Positions 7,436 through 16,257 of a stretch of 64,000 bases of DNA are shown piece after piece. The translations under genes and the position numbers were made by a program. The notes under the pieces were generated by a model, which was not told the origin of the DNA, searched no databases, and saw nothing but the letters and a program-made list of their open reading frames with translations. The first letter of the stretch is position 1. Every line of letters starts with the position of its first letter. The DNA comes from JBCAXA01 sp038749025 (GTDB lineage Bacteria; Pseudomonadota; Gammaproteobacteria; Steroidobacterales; Woeseiaceae): NCBI GenBank assembly GCA_038749025.1, contig JBCDIL010000005.1, positions 133,389-197,388 of the forward strand, written 5' to 3'.

Positions 7436-8821
7436 TTAACGCGCGGCCGACAAGCGTCGACCGCGGAAGACAACCTCGCTAATGCGCTGCGTATTGGCGA
7501 TGTCGATCAGCGGATCGGCATCAAGCAACACAAGGTCGGCCCATTTGCCGCGCTCGACGGTACCCGCCTCGTCACTCAGGCCGAAGAACCGAGCCGGCAC
7601 GACTGTCGCGGCCTCCAACGCTTGCTGAGCCGACATGCCGGCCTCGACCATCACCACCAATTCGTTGTGCAAGCTATAGCCCGGAATAGCGCGACCGATA
7701 GGCGTATCCGTTCCAGCCCCGATCGGCACATCGGCCGCAGCCATCGCAGCAACAATATCGAGCGTGAACGTCGATAAGCTCGTGTCGCGCTTGCTGTCGT
7801 CGGGCTCGAACCATGTCGGTGGATCCTCCCAAGCCGCGCGTACCGCCGACGGTAGCTGCTCGAGAGCCGCGGCCCAACCGCTTCGGCGCCACGGCGGTGT
7901 GATGAACATCGTATTGAGACGCATCGTCGGCACTTGGACGACGCGCCGTAGCTTGTCGATGACCACGGCGCAACGGTCCGGATCGTAGGCGGCTAAGGCT
8001 CGCGGCCGCTGCGCTCTATGCAATGCACTACGCACCGCCAACGCCGCCTGACCGCTCATCGTCTTTAACGTCTCGCGGCGCTCGCGAAGGAGCTCATCGG
8101 CATTGGCGGCGCAATCGAATTCCACGTTGCGCACATGCTCGAGCGAATCGATAAACGGCGCCGCTGCCGATGCCGTCATCGACAACGGTACATGCGCGGC
8201 GATCGGTAACCCCGCATTGCGCGCTGCTTCGGCCAGCGCGCGAAAAACGGCCGGTTCGACCATCTCATAAATCTTGATGAAGTCAGCACCGGCGGCTACC
8301 AGTTCGGCGACGCGACGACTGGCTGTCGCAACGTCCGGTGTCGCGACCCCGATCGACGGAACTCCGGCGCCGTTGTAAACAACGTCACGACCATCGAGCA
8401 GCGGGCCGGAGAAAAATACCCGCGGTGCAACCGCACCGTCGGCACGCATCGAACGAACGATTGGCGCAAGCTGGTCCAATTGCCCGCCCGTATCACGAAC
8501 GCTGGTAACGCCGTGGCGGAGAAACAGGCCCGGCATCGCCTTACTCAATCGCGGCTCATAGGTGAGATGCACATGCATGTCCCACAAACCGGGAATGAGA
8601 AACTTACCGGTGCCGTCGATAACATCCCCGCGCACCGCCTCCGGTCCGGCTGCCTCAACACGCCGGATCCGATCACCGACGATAACGACACGCCGATTGG
8701 GCGTGGCGCCAGCGACGGCATCGATCACCGTTACGTTATCGATCGTTAGTGTCGGCGCCGGTTGCAACGCACAGCCGGCCATTAGAAGACTCGCCAGGAC
8801 GGTACCGAGGGCGAGTCGCAC
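7436..8821 (-). CDS. Amidohydrolase-family lipoprotein
   Basis: This 461-residue metal-dependent hydrolase belongs to the imidazolonepropionase-like branch. It begins with a lipoprotein signal (lipobox MAGC, Cys17), so it acts outside the cytoplasm. The metal motif DMHVHL puts His83 and His85 at the first metal; FIKIYE supplies a candidate carboxylated Lys, AAHVPL and SLEHVRNV the next His residues, and GAGTDTPIG the catalytic Asp. Members cleave cyclic amides, peptides or ureas. The start is GTG at 8821, sharing one base with the stop of the flavin oxidase gene upstream (TAGTG), so the two are coupled and probably act on the same compound. Confidence 0.82.
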   Translation of the reverse strand: MRLALGTVLASLLMAGCALQPAPTLTIDNVTVIDAVAGATPNRRVVIVGDRIRRVEAAGPEAVRGDVIDGTGKFLIPGLWDMHVHLTYEPRLSKAMPGLFLRHGVTSVRDTGGQLDQLAPIVRSMRADGAVAPRVFFSGPLLDGRDVVYNGAGVPSIGVATPDVATASRRVAELVAAGADFIKIYEMVEPAVFRALAEAARNAGLPIAAHVPLSMTASAAAPFIDSLEHVRNVEFDCAANADELLRERRETLKTMSGQAALAVRSALHRAQRPRALAAYDPDRCAVVIDKLRRVVQVPTMRLNTMFITPPWRRSGWAAALEQLPSAVRAAWEDPPTWFEPDDSKRDTSLSTFTLDIVAAMAAADVPIGAGTDTPIGRAIPGYSLHNELVVMVEAGMSAQQALEAATVVPARFFGLSDEAGTVERGKWADLVLLDADPLIDIANTQRISEVVFRGRRLSAAR

Positions 8822-10299
8822 TAGATCAGTTGCCCTAGTACATCGATTGCCGCGCGCTCGCCCGACTCCATCGCCCCCTCCATACCGCGGTTAACGACGG
8901 CCGTGTGCTCACCGGCAAAATGCAAACGCCCGGCGGCGGCGCGCAGCTCGCGCGAGAACTCGGTAATCTGGCCGGGCTGCCAGTACGCATACGCACCACC
9001 AGCAACCAGCGATCGATTCCATGAAAACACGAGGCGCACATCAAAGGCGTCTTTCGTTGCGGGCCTTAGCCTCGCGAGCTCAGCGACAACGGCATCGGCA
9101 GCCGCCTGTGGGGCCATGCGGTCGAGATATTGCGCCATCGTGCCATTGATGAAGGCAACGCAACTGGTCACCTTATCGGGCTCCGATAAGTCGTTGCGAA
9201 GCGCCATACATCGCCCCGGCAGACTATCGGTCCACATACTCGGGGGCAGACCGTCTTTTTCCCAATACGCGAAGCGCGGCGTCAAATGCACTTGAAAGAC
9301 CGGTGTGTAGGCGAGCTCAGCGATGGCCTTCGCTTGTCGTGGACCGGCGTAGCGGTTGAGCTTAACGTGACGAAGCGCGCTGAACGGCAACGTAACGATG
9401 CAATGCGCCGCTTCGAATCGTTGCCCCGATGAATCGTGTACGACCACCTTATCGTCGCGGACGTCGATAGCGCGCACCAAGCGACCGGTCAATACGGGGT
9501 CTTCAAGACCTTTCGCCATCGCTTCCGGAATGCGTTGGTTGCCACCCACGGCGGCTAGGGCGCCGCCGCTGAAGGTCGAATTGCCCTCGTACAGACTACG
9601 AATCAGATTGCCGCTCTGGTAACCCATTAGCATCGACAGGTCGTGAGCGGTCGAGCCGTAACTCATGTTGGTACCGGCAGCGAGACGAATCTCGGCCGGC
9701 GACAAACCCTGCCGACTGAGAAACTCGAACACCGAGATATCGTGCTCGGCATAATCACCGGTTTGCCACGCCGATAACTCGCCACGCGGCAACGGGTTGT
9801 CGCGGTACACGCTGTACTGAAAAAGATGTACCTTGCGCTGCCGATCCGCCTCACGGCGGAACGGGTTTGCGGCGTGGGTTGGCCAATCCTCTGGCAGAAC
9901 ACTGGCACCGTTTACCAGATAGACAACGTCGTTAGGGCGCGCTTCTGTGCGTGGCCGTTGGCCGCGAAGTTCAACACCGAAACGCTCGGCCGCGTAGAGA
10001 ATTCGGGCGTAATGGCGACCGATGCCGCTGCCGCCGAGTTCGGGATAGCCCGGTACCGTCTCGGCCGGCGCTGTGTAGAGACGACCACCGATGCGCTCGG
10101 AGCCCTCAAGGACACGAACCCGAAACCCGGCGTCTTGGATGTTTAGGGCCGCATTTAACCCGGCAAGCCCCGCACCGAGGACCAGCACGTCAGGTTCAGC
10201 ACTGGAGGCTGCCAACAAACGGCCCGGAGAGGCGGCTAGGGCCGCTGCTGTCGCGGTCCCTGCCAGCCAGCGTCGACGCGACAGTGTTGACCTCGTCAT
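8821..10299 (-). CDS. Tat-exported flavin-dependent amine oxidase
   Basis: This 492-residue flavoprotein of the monoamine oxidase family carries a Tat signal (SRRRWLAG, residues 7-14, then an Ala-rich stretch), so it is exported folded with FAD. The FAD motif GAGLAG is at 42-47, GRL(Y) at the end of the flavin-binding segment, and the C-terminal HFAGEHTA plus RGMEGAMESGERAA complete the FAD site. No CxxC-type covalent flavin attachment is seen. It is a paralogue of the gene at 14767-16257. GGGGGAAT precedes the ATG. The upstream region carries two copies of a half-site shared with other promoters of the cluster. Oxidation of an amine or of a C-C bond (desaturase-like) are both possible. Confidence 0.82.
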   Translation of the reverse strand: MTRSTLSRRRWLAGTATAAALAASPGRLLAASSAEPDVLVLGAGLAGLNAALNIQDAGFRVRVLEGSERIGGRLYTAPAETVPGYPELGGSGIGRHYARILYAAERFGVELRGQRPRTEARPNDVVYLVNGASVLPEDWPTHAANPFRREADRQRKVHLFQYSVYRDNPLPRGELSAWQTGDYAEHDISVFEFLSRQGLSPAEIRLAAGTNMSYGSTAHDLSMLMGYQSGNLIRSLYEGNSTFSGGALAAVGGNQRIPEAMAKGLEDPVLTGRLVRAIDVRDDKVVVHDSSGQRFEAAHCIVTLPFSALRHVKLNRYAGPRQAKAIAELAYTPVFQVHLTPRFAYWEKDGLPPSMWTDSLPGRCMALRNDLSEPDKVTSCVAFINGTMAQYLDRMAPQAAADAVVAELARLRPATKDAFDVRLVFSWNRSLVAGGAYAYWQPGQITEFSRELRAAAGRLHFAGEHTAVVNRGMEGAMESGERAAIDVLGQLI

Positions 10300-10337
10300 C
10301 GTGCAATTCCCCCGCTAGAAGTGACTCCCGTGTATAG

Positions 10338-10371
10338 TGGACTGATACATGGATATGGTCCAGTAATACAT
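10338..10371. promoter_or_regulatory. Candidate IclR-cluster operator between divergent genes
   Basis: The gap between the flavin oxidase start (10299) and the TPR lipoprotein start (10374) holds TGATACAT (10343-10350) and TAATACAT (10364-10371), direct repeats 21 bases (two helix turns) apart. They match the half-site seen at 18425-18459 and 19289-19298. TGGAC (10338-10342) and GTCCA (10358-10362) also form an inverted repeat here. Confidence 0.45.
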
Positions 10372-10373
10372 AT

Positions 10374-11660
10374 ATGAGAATGACTCGGCACCTTCACTCG
10401 CAGAGTTTAACCGCACGCTATGCGAGCATTATCGCGTTGTTGGCCGCGTTCGTCGGGTGCGCTGGACAGACACGTATCGCCGACTGCGCAAGCTCACCGA
10501 CCGCGATCTGCGTCGCCGAACTGGCGAACGCAGAAAGGTCGAGCGTTGCGACCGGCACCGCGCAGGTGAGCGCAGCGATCGAAGTGGCGCTCGCACAAGC
10601 CGCAGCCGGCGACGCAGAAACAGCCGCCCAGACGCTCGCCGCGGTAACCCCGTTTGCGGCAGCACTAGACGACTCGACCGAGCGCGCGGTGGAGCTTACT
10701 GCCCTCGCTAGCACAGCGGCGACCCTGCAAGACAAGCAGTGGTTAGAGACATGGCTCGCGACCGCAACAACTAGCGCCGCATCGGTCACAACAGCGAGCA
10801 AGCGCAACGACCTCACCAGTAAGCTCGCTGTCGCATCGGCAGCGCTCGACCACCAGGCCGCTTTGGACGCCGTATTAAAGCTACCCGAGGTCGATTCCAC
10901 CGACGCCGCCTACAAAGCGCGTGCCCTCGCAGAGCTCGCCCCGGTATTCGCTGCCGGCGGTGATTGGTCGCTCGCCGAGCGAGCACTCGAAGCCGCAACG
11001 ATGGGGCTGCTCTACTACCGCAGTGTTGGCTACACCCGCATCGCCCGATTGGCACCCGACGCTAGCCAGCAGCGTCGCTATTTGCGTACCGCGGTTGGTA
11101 TCGCCAGGAAGCTGGACGATGGCTACTTCAAAGCCGGCGCACTTCGCCAAGCCGCCGCCGCGTACATAGCACTGGGTAACAACGCCACCGGTAAACGCTT
11201 TTACAACGACGCAGCGGTCGCGGCCGTGACGGCGTCGACGGCAGAACGGCGCGCTCGTGCAACCAGTCGGATCGCCACCAGTCTCGCCGATGATGGCAAC
11301 TACCTGGAGGCGGCCGCCTTACTACCGATCTCGCTGATGGCGCTTGAGAGCGAAGAGCGCGAGACGATGAGGCTCTGGTCGTATTACGAAATCGCCGGTT
11401 CCGCGGCGTTTGCCGGCGACGACGCGCTCGCCACTGAACTTATCGAGCGTATTCCGCCGGAAACTGCCTTTGGCGGATCACCGCTGCAGCCAGCCGCCGT
11501 GCGCGATCTCGCTTTTGGACTCGCCCGCCACGGCGAAACGAGCCGCGCGATTCGCGTTGCGGCCGCGATCGAATCGCCGCGTGAGCGCGTCCAAGCGCTA
11601 GCGCGTATCGCCAGAGTTCTCGCGGACCCCGATATGGCCTCACTACCCCGCTATTTGTAA
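10374..11660 (+). CDS. Helical-repeat (TPR-like) lipoprotein
   Basis: A 428-residue protein with a lipoprotein signal peptide (IIALLAAFVGC, Cys29 from the first ATG). The rest is almost entirely alternating Ala/Leu-rich amphipathic helices, such as ALAQAAAGDAETAAQTLAAV and YFKAGALRQAAAAYIALGN, an alpha-solenoid of degenerate TPR or Sel1 type. No enzyme motif is present, so a scaffolding or binding role near the membrane is likely. ATGs at 10374 and 10380 are both possible and neither has a Shine-Dalgarno sequence; the first sits inside the repeat motif, so a leaderless transcript is possible. It leads an operon with the CpcT-like gene 10 bases downstream. Confidence 0.6.
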   Translation: MRMTRHLHSQSLTARYASIIALLAAFVGCAGQTRIADCASSPTAICVAELANAERSSVATGTAQVSAAIEVALAQAAAGDAETAAQTLAAVTPFAAALDDSTERAVELTALASTAATLQDKQWLETWLATATTSAASVTTASKRNDLTSKLAVASAALDHQAALDAVLKLPEVDSTDAAYKARALAELAPVFAAGGDWSLAERALEAATMGLLYYRSVGYTRIARLAPDASQQRRYLRTAVGIARKLDDGYFKAGALRQAAAAYIALGNNATGKRFYNDAAVAAVTASTAERRARATSRIATSLADDGNYLEAAALLPISLMALESEERETMRLWSYYEIAGSAAFAGDDALATELIERIPPETAFGGSPLQPAAVRDLAFGLARHGETSRAIRVAAAIESPRERVQALARIARVLADPDMASLPRYL

Positions 11661-11670
11661 GGACACTGTC

Positions 11671-12366
11671 ATGACCCACCGAGCTTTTACTAACCCGCCC
11701 CTCGTCTTGCTCGCCGCCAGTCTCGGCATCAGCGCCTGCAGCAGTGGCAGCAGCGAGATCGAACAAACACCGATCGCTACGCTACCGATCGTCATGGCGT
11801 GGTGGAACGGCGATTACAACAACGATCGCCAGATCGAGACACTGTTGGCCGCCGGCAAGCCGGTCTGGCGAGCCGACGATTCCGGGGAAGGCGGCCACAT
11901 CGAGGTAACCTCCCACTACCGACCGGTGGCGCTACCCGAACTCGGTGACAACGTTATCTACGTTGAAGAAACCAAGCATGGCGACCCGAACAACATCTTC
12001 CGGCAACGCATTTACACGCTAACGTGGGACGAGGGCGAGAACGTTCGCGTCAAACTGTGGAACTTCAAAGACAAGCAAGCCTACGTGGGCGCCTGGCGTG
12101 AGCTGGATCGGCTAAGCACGCTAACGGCCGATGAATTATCGCCGTTGCCCGATCAATGCGATCTGATCAGTGAATGGCAAGGACAGAAAGTACATCTAGC
12201 CATGCAAGACAAAGCGTGCGCATTCGGTGACCGCTACTTCAACTACCAGGTTCTGTTAGGCGAGGACAGCTTCTGGTTTCGCGATAAGATCGTCCGTTTG
12301 GAAGATGATGTGATCCTGACGACAGCCGGTGACTTCACCTATCACGAACTGGATAAGGTCGAGTAA
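11671..12366 (+). CDS. CpcT/CpeT-like lipoprotein
   Basis: A 231-residue lipoprotein (lipobox SAC, Cys23). The mature part follows the CpcT/CpeT pattern: an N-terminal AWWNGDYNNDRQ, a strand with YVEETK, an FRQRIYTL strand, a DQCDLISEW segment and a later KACAFGD. In cyanobacteria this lipocalin-like fold attaches bilins to phycobiliproteins, but heterotrophs have distant members of unknown role that may bind a lipophilic ligand. AAGGA precedes the start. The second family member of the locus is at 13758-14762, and this gene is convergent with the operon carrying it. Family assignment is by pattern only. Confidence 0.6.
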   Translation: MTHRAFTNPPLVLLAASLGISACSSGSSEIEQTPIATLPIVMAWWNGDYNNDRQIETLLAAGKPVWRADDSGEGGHIEVTSHYRPVALPELGDNVIYVEETKHGDPNNIFRQRIYTLTWDEGENVRVKLWNFKDKQAYVGAWRELDRLSTLTADELSPLPDQCDLISEWQGQKVHLAMQDKACAFGDRYFNYQVLLGEDSFWFRDKIVRLEDDVILTTAGDFTYHELDKVE

Positions 12367-12376
12367 CGTTCGGCGC

Positions 12377-13309
12377 TTAGTCCAAAGTTAGCGCAACACG
12401 AAAACCGAGCAGTTGACTGCGATAAGCAGCGCGGTCGCCGGCTTGCGCCGCCGCTCGAACCCAATCGGTCCCTGACACCCAACTGCCGCCGCGTGGTGTA
12501 CGGCGATCGCACTCGCCACCGTCATCAGCTAGCCAAGCGCTGCCATCGACAGGAATGTTCTCCGTCGAATCGCGATGCAAGCAGTCTTCGGTCCATTCCC
12601 AGGCATTACCGAGCAGATCGAAAAGCCCCCATGGATTAGGCGCGAAACTACCGACCGGTGCTGTCCGGCGGTAACCATCATCACAATTGAACGTCGGCCC
12701 ATACTCGAACTGCCGGCGAAACGAATGGTCGGCAACGTTGGCATACTCACAGGCCTGGCGGTTATCGCTACCCCAGAACCAGGGCCCCCGAGTACCAGCG
12801 CGGGTCGCGTACTCGAACTCTGTTGACGACGGTAACCGGTACGCTTTACCCGTCTGGTCGCTCAACCAACGGACATACGCTGTGGCGTCGACATGACTCA
12901 CGCAGACGACCGGATGCTTTTCGTTCTGGTTAAAACCGGGGGCATGCCAGGTATGGCTCATCACATAGCCAACAATGCGCACCTCATCCCAGGTATTGCA
13001 GCCCTCGTGTATCGGTGCATAGCCGGTCGTCTCAACAAAGTGCCGGTACTGGCCGACCGTTGTCTCATGAGCGGCCAGTGCGAGGCGGTAGTCAATCGTG
13101 ACATCACGCAAAGGGATATCACCGCGCTTAATGTTCGCCGCGTAGGGCTCGTGGCCTAGGACAGCCGATCCACTTGGAATCTCGACCATCTGCGGGCAGT
13201 TGTCGCAGTCTTGAAATGCGCTGTCGGCCGTATCGGCCGAGCTGGAGGCGGGTGCGGCGACAACCGCAAGGACGCCCCAAACACCGAGCGCGTATAAATG
13301 AGTCTTCAC
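12377..13309 (-). CDS. FGE/SUMF1-fold exported protein
   Basis: A 310-residue protein with a Sec signal peptide (about residues 1-25) and a formylglycine-generating-enzyme fold. Landmarks are the N-terminal MVEIPSGSAVLG, then HPVVCVSHVDATAYVRWLS, RLPSSTEFEYATRAG, GNAWEWTEDC and RGGSWVSG. True FGE has two catalytic Cys after the RGGS motif (RGGSYxCHxxYC); here the segment has Ser, Thr and Trp and no Cys, so sulfatase activation is unlikely and a PvdO- or EgtB-like or non-catalytic role fits better. The start is GTG, overlapping the stop of the cytochrome gene by 4 bases (GTGA). It is the last gene of the long leftward operon. Confidence 0.75.
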   Translation of the reverse strand: MKTHLYALGVWGVLAVVAAPASSSADTADSAFQDCDNCPQMVEIPSGSAVLGHEPYAANIKRGDIPLRDVTIDYRLALAAHETTVGQYRHFVETTGYAPIHEGCNTWDEVRIVGYVMSHTWHAPGFNQNEKHPVVCVSHVDATAYVRWLSDQTGKAYRLPSSTEFEYATRAGTRGPWFWGSDNRQACEYANVADHSFRRQFEYGPTFNCDDGYRRTAPVGSFAPNPWGLFDLLGNAWEWTEDCLHRDSTENIPVDGSAWLADDGGECDRRTPRGGSWVSGTDWVRAAAQAGDRAAYRSQLLGFRVALTLD

Positions 13310-13722
13310 TGCGTTACGGCGGCGAGGTAGCGGATCAAGATCTCGCGATCTTCTGCGTTCGCGATACCGGCAAACGCCATACGGTTGCCGGTCACATAAG
13401 CCGCCGGGTTAGCCAGCCATTCATCCAAGGTTTCAGGACCCCAAACGATTGCCGACTCACGTAACGCATCAGAGTACTGGTAGTCGGTTTTGGCAGCCGC
13501 TGCTGCACCCAACAAACCATAAAGATTCGGGCCTGTCAGATGGGCACCGTCGGCATCGACGGTATGGCAAGAACGACACTGCAAAAAAGCAATTTTGCCC
13601 TTGCGCTCCTCGGCCGCGGTTAGCGTCGGCGTCTCGGTGGTCGGATCGGCGGCTGCGCAGGCCGTTATGCACAACAGTGTCGCCAGAGCAAAATCACGAT
13701 GGCGAAGGGTGGCGGTAAACAT
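13306..13722 (-). CDS. Class I cytochrome c lipoprotein
   Basis: A 138-residue monoheme cytochrome. The N-terminus has a lipobox-like ITAC (Cys22), so it is probably membrane-tethered in the periplasm. The heme site is CRSCH (49-53), followed by GPNLYGLLG, and Met115 in GNRMAFAG is the likely sixth ligand, as in cytochrome c of about 100 residues. It lies in an operon with a Tat-exported flavin oxidase, so it is a candidate electron acceptor for it; that link is inference. AAGGGAAT lies about 12 bases before the ATG. A 35-base gap separates it from the upstream CpcT-like gene. Confidence 0.85.
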   Translation of the reverse strand: MFTATLRHRDFALATLLCITACAAADPTTETPTLTAAEERKGKIAFLQCRSCHTVDADGAHLTGPNLYGLLGAAAAAKTDYQYSDALRESAIVWGPETLDEWLANPAAYVTGNRMAFAGIANAEDREILIRYLAAVTQ

Positions 13723-13757
13723 ACGTCGGTATTCCCTTTAAAAAATGGTGGCCGTCG

Positions 13758-14762
13758 CTACTGGAGGCTTTCTAACGTCTCGAGAAATTCATAGCCATCT
13801 CGATGGCAGAACGCACCAATCTCTTGCGTGCGTACGCCAAGCTGGCGAGAGTTCGGGTCGTTAACACTGAAGGCGATAGAGCGGCGCTCACCTTGCGGGC
13901 GAATCGAGAAATACATGAAATCGGGCCGCGTCTCGTAATACGGGTATTGCTTGTCACGCATCAGCACTTCAAACGTGGCGCCGTCGCTTGGCCGTGTGAC
14001 ACTCAGCAGGCCACCCTGACTGTGCAGCGCGAGCTCGTCGATGCGCACCGTTTCTTCGCCGTAAAAAAACACGCTGCAAGTAAACGGGTGGGCACGCCGC
14101 ATCTCGAGTGGGCGGTCGACTGCGTAACCGGCAAAAAGGCTGTCATCGGCTACACGGAATGTCGAATCGACGCGCCAATAAAAGTTCTCGGCCAGCGTTA
14201 GGTTGTGTACCGAATAGCGCCGATCGTCACCGTCACCGAATACACAGGCTTTCGGCAACATCGCCCCTTCAAACTGGCTGGCATGACGGCGCCAGTAGAC
14301 GTCGCAATCATCCAAAAAGAAAACATCTTCGCCGGCGAGATCAGACAGCAACTCTGGGTTCGCATAACCGCCTTTGACAGCGTCGGGTTTTTTGAAAAAA
14401 CCCTGCTGCATACGGATTGCACCGGCCGCAAGGTCAGCCCGGAACGTCACGAGACGTTGTCTAATGACCTGGGTTGGATCGTTGTTGACGTACTCCTCAA
14501 CGTAGAACACATGCTCACCGAACGCGGGTAACGACAGTCGACGGTGCAACGTATGAATCCGGGTTACACGATCGTCTTCAGCTACGGCGGCCCGTGGGTC
14601 CGCTTCGAACCAGCGTTGCTCTTCGTTATCGAACTCACCGGCAAACCAGTCAGCCAACACCTTGACGTCGCGGGCGAATGGGTTGGCCGCGTCATCGCCA
14701 ACAGCGAGCGTTGGCGCGAACACGAACCCGCAACCAAAGAGCGTTAGCCAATGAGCCCGCAT
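13758..14762 (-). CDS. Exported CpcT/CpeT-like protein
   Basis: A 334-residue protein with a Sec signal peptide ending near AVGDD (about residue 22). Residues 35-230 follow the CpcT/CpeT pattern: LADWFAGEFDNEEQRWFE, then HTLHRRLSLPAFGEHVFYVEEY, VIRQRLVTF, and DCDVYWRRHASQFEG followed by PKACVFG. A beta-rich C-terminal extension of about 100 residues is not in the cyanobacterial enzymes. It starts 4 bases after the flavin oxidase stop, so the two are coupled. The longer ORF (to 15056) would lie wholly inside that gene. The context suggests a periplasmic lipocalin-like carrier or partner for the oxidase substrate. Confidence 0.6.
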   Translation of the reverse strand: MRAHWLTLFGCGFVFAPTLAVGDDAANPFARDVKVLADWFAGEFDNEEQRWFEADPRAAVAEDDRVTRIHTLHRRLSLPAFGEHVFYVEEYVNNDPTQVIRQRLVTFRADLAAGAIRMQQGFFKKPDAVKGGYANPELLSDLAGEDVFFLDDCDVYWRRHASQFEGAMLPKACVFGDGDDRRYSVHNLTLAENFYWRVDSTFRVADDSLFAGYAVDRPLEMRRAHPFTCSVFFYGEETVRIDELALHSQGGLLSVTRPSDGATFEVLMRDKQYPYYETRPDFMYFSIRPQGERRSIAFSVNDPNSRQLGVRTQEIGAFCHRDGYEFLETLESLQ

Positions 14763-14766
14763 CGCG

Positions 14767-16257
14767 CTAGCCCAACCTCGATAGGACGTCGTGGGCAGCC
14801 CGCTCACCGGACTCGAACGCCCCTTCCATCCCACGTTCGAGCAGCGCCGTATGCTCGCCTGCGAAGTGCACGTTGCCGTGACTCTCTCGCATGTAGGGCG
14901 CGAATTTACCGACTTGGCCAGGTCGCCAGAAAACCCAGTCACCGGCGCCATGGACGCTGCGGTGACATGACTGCACCAGTATCGGCTCAAGCGCACCCGC
15001 CAGTGATGGGCGAACTTTTTCCAGCTCACGCATCGTGTACTTAGCAGCCTCTGCATCGGTCATGAAGTCGTATTTGTAAGCCTCGTTGCCGTTAACGAAG
15101 GCGATCGCCGAGGACGGCTCGTTGTTTTCGCCACGGCGCAAGACTGCGAATCGCTCGAACGACTCGTCACTCCAGATGTTCATTGGTAGGCCGTCGTCTT
15201 CCCAGAATCGACGCTTAATAAGAAAGTGCACTTGGATCGAAATGCCGTAGTCAATCTCAGCGACGGCCGCCTCCATCCGCTGCGGTAAGCGCGGCGCGAA
15301 CTTGATGCGATCCAGAATCGGGTACGGCACGGAACAGACAACCTGGGACGCCTCGTAGCTCGAGCCGTCCAAACAGTGGACCCGTACCGACTTGCCCTGA
15401 TCGTCGACAGCGATAACGGTCTTACCCAAGGCAACGCCGTTCTCGAGCTGATCCGCCATTGCCCGCGGCAGTAATGAGTTTCCGCCTTTGATTTTCTGTA
15501 CCGAAGGTAGGTCGGCGCGAGCTTCCGACATGCGCCGATTGAATTCGCCAACGGCATAGCGGCGCAATTCGTGTAACGCCGATGTGTTGTTGATGTGATC
15601 GGTATGAATCACAACGTTCATCAGCCGAATCGTTTCATCGTTAAAACCGAGAAACTTCTTCATGTAGTCGCTGTGCGGAATGTCGTACTTCGCGAACTCG
15701 GGCTTGATCCAATCGTCGAGTGGCCGCCCGGATAGAGGATTGTCGCGGTGCGACAGGGTCCACAGCATTCGGTCGGGCATAATTTGACGATCGTCGCCTT
15801 GCATCGGGTTGAGCCGATGCTCGGTCCAGTCGTCCGGCAAGATGTTCTCACCGCGAATTCGGTAAAACCGCGAGCTACCACTGCCGAGCGGGTCGGTCGG
15901 CTCGTAAAGCTCCAGCCCCATGCGCCGAGCGGCATCGATCATGCGCGCGTAGTTGCCGCCGATCAGCTCGCCGGCGGCCTCCGGCTTACCGGGAATATCC
16001 ATTAGCGTGTAGACGCGACCGCCGATTCGTTGGCGACCCTCAAGCACTTGCACCGATAAGCCAAACTCTTCTAGCAGCGAGGCGGCGTGCAGGCCCGACA
16101 AGCCGGAACCAATAACGATAGCGTCGAAGCGTTGTGGTTGAGCGACTGCTGAACGGGCACCAACGGCAAGAGCGGCGGCGGCACCGCCGATCACCTGGCG
16201 TCGCGAGAGACCGTTGTCGGGAGACGAATGGCTTTTTTCGGCGGATTGCTTTTTCAT
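14767..16257 (-). CDS. Tat-exported flavin-dependent amine oxidase
   Basis: A 496-residue FAD protein of the monoamine oxidase family with a Tat signal (SRRQVIGG from residue 18) and the FAD motif GSGLSG at 50-55. It shares its domain order and the C-terminal block (W.PGQVGKFAPYM, HFAGEHTALLERGMEGAFES) with the oxidase at 8821-10299, so the two are paralogues. It is translationally coupled to the VOC gene upstream (ATGA) and lies 4 bases from the CpcT-like gene downstream. Export implies periplasmic oxidation, with O2 or the operon cytochrome c as possible acceptors. Confidence 0.82.
   Translation of the reverse strand: MKKQSAEKSHSSPDNGLSRRQVIGGAAAALAVGARSAVAQPQRFDAIVIGSGLSGLHAASLLEEFGLSVQVLEGRQRIGGRVYTLMDIPGKPEAAGELIGGNYARMIDAARRMGLELYEPTDPLGSGSSRFYRIRGENILPDDWTEHRLNPMQGDDRQIMPDRMLWTLSHRDNPLSGRPLDDWIKPEFAKYDIPHSDYMKKFLGFNDETIRLMNVVIHTDHINNTSALHELRRYAVGEFNRRMSEARADLPSVQKIKGGNSLLPRAMADQLENGVALGKTVIAVDDQGKSVRVHCLDGSSYEASQVVCSVPYPILDRIKFAPRLPQRMEAAVAEIDYGISIQVHFLIKRRFWEDDGLPMNIWSDESFERFAVLRRGENNEPSSAIAFVNGNEAYKYDFMTDAEAAKYTMRELEKVRPSLAGALEPILVQSCHRSVHGAGDWVFWRPGQVGKFAPYMRESHGNVHFAGEHTALLERGMEGAFESGERAAHDVLSRLG

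Noticed and set aside
6588..7436. A 282-codon minus-strand ORF over the F420-type gene
   Set aside because: The plus-strand product has a clear Rossmann motif and couples to the upstream gene; the antisense product has none.
12377..13309. Sulfatase-activating FGE
   Set aside because: The Cys pair required for formylglycine formation is absent and no sulfatase gene is nearby.
11671..14762. Phycobiliprotein lyase function
   Set aside because: No phycobiliprotein or bilin reductase gene is seen; only the fold is inferred.
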